A DNA stretch of 64,000 bases from Semisulcospira habei (Eukaryota > Mollusca > Gastropoda > Semisulcospiridae), in the NCBI GenBank assembly GCA_036245525.1, contig BTPG01000005.1, forward strand, positions 206,572,291 through 206,636,290. The letters are read 5' to 3'. Every line of letters starts with the position of its first letter. Within the stretch, counting starts at the first letter, position 1. Positions 57,201 to 63,040 of this stretch are shown one piece after another. Made by a program: the position numbers and the translations under genes. The notes under the pieces are model-generated. The model was not told the origin of the DNA. It ran no database searches and saw only the letters and a program-made list of their open reading frames with translations.

Positions 57201-60200
57201 GGGGAGGAAGAGCCGGAGTACCCGGAGAAAGAACCCCCGACGGTCCGCACGAATTAACAGTGACACCTACTAGAGGAGAAAAGTCTCGCACCTCTAGCAT
57301 TGGTGGCAGCCGCCATTACCACTGCGCCACGGACCTCCCCCTTTTGGGCCTGGATAACGTGCAGAAAGTAACAAGACTTACAGTGGATCCCTTGGCCCCT
57401 GACTGGACCATCAACTGCAGGTTGTTGGCCGGGAAACCCTTGTGCAGCTGCGCAGGCATTGTCGCTCTGAACAGACAAGAGCATGAACACATCACAAGGG
57501 GAAAAAAACAAACACAGCCGACTTCGCTCATAAGAATGTAAGATATCAAAGGTCAGATGTAACCACTCTTTCTCTCTATGTAATTTAATTCACTTTTAAC
57601 AAATTTTAAACATAACAACTAAATTACCCCTTGGGGACAGTAAAGAATATTGTATTGTGGATTCATGGCTTCTTGTTATATGCGACATTCACTGCAGAAT
57701 TCTTTGGCGTAAACTCAGAAGCCACGACACTTACCTAACGATTTGATCCTGCACAGTATCTGTGACGGTCTTAACAGACATGTCAAGTTCCCTCATCTTG
57801 ATGTCGTCCAATCCAAACTGAGCTTCCTTCAGTTTGTGCAGAAGTTCAAAGTCCGAGCATTCCTCGGCCGTCGTGCCGAATGCCTGTAGGGCTGCTGCAT
57901 AGCCCTTGCTGATGGACTTTTTGATGATTTTTCTTCTTCTGGAGTTTCCCTGGTGATACAAATAATGTGCTGATTTGTGATTTTAGACCTTACAGCTTTC
58001 AGCCGTAAGGTCCAAAATCACAAACCCGCACATTTTTTTTTCTGAGACAGGTGCTGGTTTCTGATTTTAAATCGTGAGGTGTCGGGTGTAAACTACAAAC
58101 TGGCATACTTTTCAAAATGGCTCCGGAGGGGAAGAATGAAGATCCAGGATTCAAGAAATGTATTGTCCATAAACGGATATTTGTCTTTGCCTGCTGAGTG
58201 CAAATGATAGTAAGTAAACAAAATATCACAACATAGTATCACAAATGTTAGTAAAATCGGATGGACAGTTACACAATCACACGATCAAAGATATGAAGAC
58301 AGGAATAAGACGGGCAATATTTGAAGCCTGATGAGCGACTAATCTGATTTCCCATATTTTCTCAAATTTTGCAGTTGTCCTCGAAAGACTGCCCACCATT
58401 TCAGGAGACGGACCATTCTTGATACATGTAGTTCAAGGGTAGTGCCAAGCGACAACAAGCTATTCTGGCTACCCCCTTGAACTATGACGGTCCATCCATA
58501 TCCTGTTTGAGTGTTGCTGGGCTTGACCCCTTCACTGCTGGGAAAATGAAAACACGAACCAACTGCAAAAGACAAAGAACCTCATGAGCCCCCACAGATG
58601 AGCCCCCACAGCAGATGAGCCCCCACAGCAGATGAGCCCCCACAAATGTGAGCCCCCACAGCAGATGAGCCCCCACGGATGAGCCCTCACAGATGCATGG
58701 GCTCATGGTGATCTTCACTTCTTGCCGGTCTCCATTCCTATCAGTGCTCATTTGACAGATGGGGTTATTTAGCACAAATTTTGGAGATGTTGCCAAACGA
58801 CTATGTACAAGTTGCAGGAGATGGATTGAGTATGATAATTCAAGGGTAGTGCCCGATGAGCTTGGCACCTTTCAGGCGCCAAGCTCATCGGGCACTACCC
58901 TTGAATTATCATGCTCAATCCATCTCCTGCTGCAGGGTCCCGGGGCTAAATGGGTTCATGACAGAGCTTGTCTGAACCCTTTGCGTGCCGGTAGCGCAGT
59001 TTTAGTCGTGACAGCACGCAAAGAGTTAACAGAGCAGCAAAGGGGGCTGCTCAACACCAGTTCTACTGTAGTGAGCAGTGGCTGTACACACAAGGGGTTA
59101 ACATGGATTGGGGCGACATGATATGTGTTTGCCGGCAGGGAAGAACTAAAACGTGAAGTGCATGGATAGACAAATGTTGGGTAAGCGGACTTATAAGTGT
59201 TTGAGACAGATGGATGAACAACTGTATGGCAGCAATATGACCACCCTACCTTGCCTTTGACCAGAATGTCTTCAATGCCGAGCGTGAATCCCGACAGCTG
59301 GAGGTAAGCGGTGAAAAGACGACCCAGACACGTCAGCAGCTGCCCCGCCACCTCTCCCCCGTACAGCTGCAGACAAATCAGCAAACTCCCCACGGTCAGA
59401 AAGAATAAGTCAGCATTTCAATCCAATCAAGACTACCATGCACATTCTTAGTTTTTAAGCAGTGGCTTTGTCACTGAAATTCCAAAGCATACTGTTCTCT
59501 TTTTAAGTTATTTTCTTGGCTGTCATTCCTTCGACTCCGTGGTGGTGTTGCTTTCTATTTTTCACTCAGATATCAACATTTGTGACGGGTGCATAGACAT
59601 GTTCCAACAACAAAAAGCGCAATTTAAAAAGCAGTCTTAACCCCTTTCATCCTGATACACCCATTGCTTCAAGGGAGGTGCCAGAATAGCTTGGCGCCTG
59701 AGGCGCCAAGTTATTATGGCACCACCCTTGAACTAAAATGGTTGATCTATCTAATCTGTAATGTAGCCTTTACAGGACAATAAGCAAATTTAAATGAAAT
59801 CAGCCTCAGGATGTAATGGGTTAAAAGACAGGTAAATGAGAAGGCTTGAAAGGCACCGTGCCCCTGTCATTAAAGACAATCATTTAGGGGGCTAAAGCCA
59901 CAGCCACAGCCACCTAAATGATGTCTTCAATGACAGGTGATCTTGCACAAGGTGTGGTGGTCACTTAAAACAGGTTCTGCTGTAAGATAAAGTCAAAGTG
60001 AGAAAGACAAAAAGTCAAAATGTACGAAAACATACCTCATACACACAGTGGACAAGACCAAAAGAGGATGGACCGCACTGAGCCTTGTCCAACACCCCTT
60101 GAAGTAACTCTCCTTCGCGAATCAGCACAGTGCTCTCCCCTAGGCCCTCTGTCATAAAATGTGCCATGGGAGTGTCCACTTTGACCGCAATCCAGCTCTG

Positions 60201-62965
60201 CACAGACACCACAGGAACAAGAACATTTTCACAGCTGACCAAAGCTTTAAAACCGAAATTCTTCTTCATCCTCAACCACTCTACACAGATCAAAAGACAA
60301 AAAATAAAGCAAATCTCGCTGGGGGCATATCTGACATGAATCAATTTCTCAAGTATTGAAAGGAAGATTTCAGCAGAGGCTTAACACTTTTAGCCCCAAG
60401 GTCACATTTCTCAAATTCTGGAGGTGCTGCCTAATGACTGTACCAGTTGCAGGGGAAGGATTGGCCATGATAATTCAAGGTAGTGCCAGATTAGCTTGGC
60501 GCCTTGAGGCGCCAAGCTAATCTGGCACTACCCTTGAATTATCATGGCCAATCAATCTCCTGCTGTATGGACTCGGGGCTAAATGGGTTAACTCTTTGCT
60601 TGTTGGCAGTGCTTTTTGTCAAGGTGATTCTAACAGGAAGGCACTACTGACAGCTATTTAACCCCGACACCCTGACAGCAAGAGGTAGGTCAACCATGAT
60701 GATTCAAGGGTAGTGCCAGATTAGCTTCAGCCACCAAGCTAATCTGGCACTACCCTTGAATTATCATGGTTGATCCATCTCCTGCAACTGGTACATAGTT
60801 GTTTTATATAACAAATGTTGGAAACGCGGTGGGGTTTAATGGGTTAAATTTCAAACTATGCCCATGGTTCCAATGGTTTCAGAAACCACACACACACATC
60901 ACGCTGGCAAACGGCTCAGCTGATCTTTCAAGGGTCAGCGATGACTGTGCACCGCCAATCTCATAAATCTACCTTCTCTGGAATCTTCGTCGTGCTGTCC
61001 AGGCTGAGGGGTTTCTTCCCTTTGGGGATCAGGTTCAGCAGCACAGTGGACACCACCTGTCGACAGAACACAGAATCACTCTAGCACACGTTTTCAGCAT
61101 CCATCTTTTTTCCGCAGGAAAAGGTGGCCTTAAGAGACAGGGGCTCTCTCATGAGAATTTCTGAGGGGCAAACAAGTTGGCTATCATGAAAGACCATCAT
61201 TTAGGTGGCTGCAGCCACATTAACCCATTTAGCCCTGAGTCAATCCATCTCCTGCAACTGGTACACAGTCATTAGGCTTGGGACCTGGGAGCTGAAAGGG
61301 TCACTGACAGTCTTTCATGACGGGTGATCTTTCATAAGGGAAGTCACTGACAGTCTTTCATGACGGGTGATCTTTCATAAGGGAAGTCACTGACAGCCTT
61401 TCATGACGGGTGATCTTTCATAAAGGCTTCCTCAGACGGAGAAACGAAACGAAACATTTCGTCTAAATGTCCGCATTTCAGACATTTCTCCAACATTTCA
61501 CCGTTTCACAAAATGCGAAACGACACATTTCACGAAATAGAACTTGTCTCTATTTTGCGAAACATTTCGCCGAAACATTTTACCCGTCACCCAATCAGTG
61601 CCGTGCGCTCGGTCACACCCCAATCTGACGTCATTCAAGCCCAAACACTGAGGACTGCAACGGTAAAGCGATGCCGTGGAGTCAGGTCTATTATGGCTAG
61701 AATTGCGTGATGTGACGCACGATTCTGTACGATTTAAGCGGAGAAATCATTTTCGAAATGGAATCTATCAAGTATCATCACTAAAGTCCCACCAAAATAT
61801 GATTTTAGGTCCGTTTTCTGAACCCCACTTTCATCGGCTGCTCTTCGAAGCCGCCTACAAGATGGCCGCTATCGCTTCGAGACGGCGGCATCCTCGATTC
61901 ACTTGGACCAGCCTTGTTTACGCATTCAAAAGCACTTACGTTTATTCGATATGGTCGGCAATTCACTTTAATTGTGTAAGTGAAGGCACACATGTCTTAT
62001 AATATGTTTAGTTTTTAAGCGTCAATAGTCAGAAATATGACCCGATATCCACCGATACAAACCAGAGCATGTGTCAGTGAACAGTTGCTTCCCCTGTACC
62101 AGGCGAAATGAATTTTCACCGCGTTTCTGCGTGTGCGGAAAAGGCATTTCGATGCAATGAAAATGTTTCGTTTCTTGTGCATTTAATTTCTCCGTGTAGG
62201 GAAGCCATAAGGGAAGTCACTGACAGTCTTTCATGACGGGTGATCTTTCATAAGGGAAGTCACTGACAGCCTTTCATGATGGGTGATCTTTCATAAGGGA
62301 AGTCACTGACAGTCTTTCATGACGGGTGATCTTTCATGAGGGAAGTCACTGACAGTCTTTCATGACGGGTGATCTTTCATGAGGGAAGTCACCGACAGTC
62401 TTTCATGACGGGTGATCTTTCATAAGGGAAGTCACCGACAGTCTTTCATGATGGGTGATCTTTCATAAGGGAAGTCACTGACAGTCTTTCATGACGGGTG
62501 ATCTTTCATAAGGGAAGTCACGCAAAAACAGGTTCTTCACTGTCTTCTAACAATACTAACATCAAGAAAGCCACAAACTGTTCATAAGTAAAAACAAAGT
62601 GTACCTGCTCAAGCAAGTGCGTGTGTGTGTGCGTAGGCGTGTGAGTGACTATTCACCTGTTTTCCGGACCACATACGGCAGGGTTTGACAATGGCTGGGG
62701 GCAAGAGGTGGATACGGCTCCGTTGGTGTGTCAGGGCGGACTGCAGCAGGTTGCAGTAATCATGCCTGCAATATCCGGCAAAATCCAGTCAAAATCCAGT
62801 CAATATTCCAAGTGTGCTTGTGCGTGTGTGCTTGTGTGGTGGGTGCTCATGTGTGTGTGTGTGTGTGTGTGTGTATATCCAGCAAAGTCCAGTCCATATT
62901 CTAAGTATGCATGTGTGTGTGTGCTCGTGTGTGTGCTCATGTGTGTGTGCATTGTTCCTAGGTGC

Positions 62966-63040
<75 letters not shown>

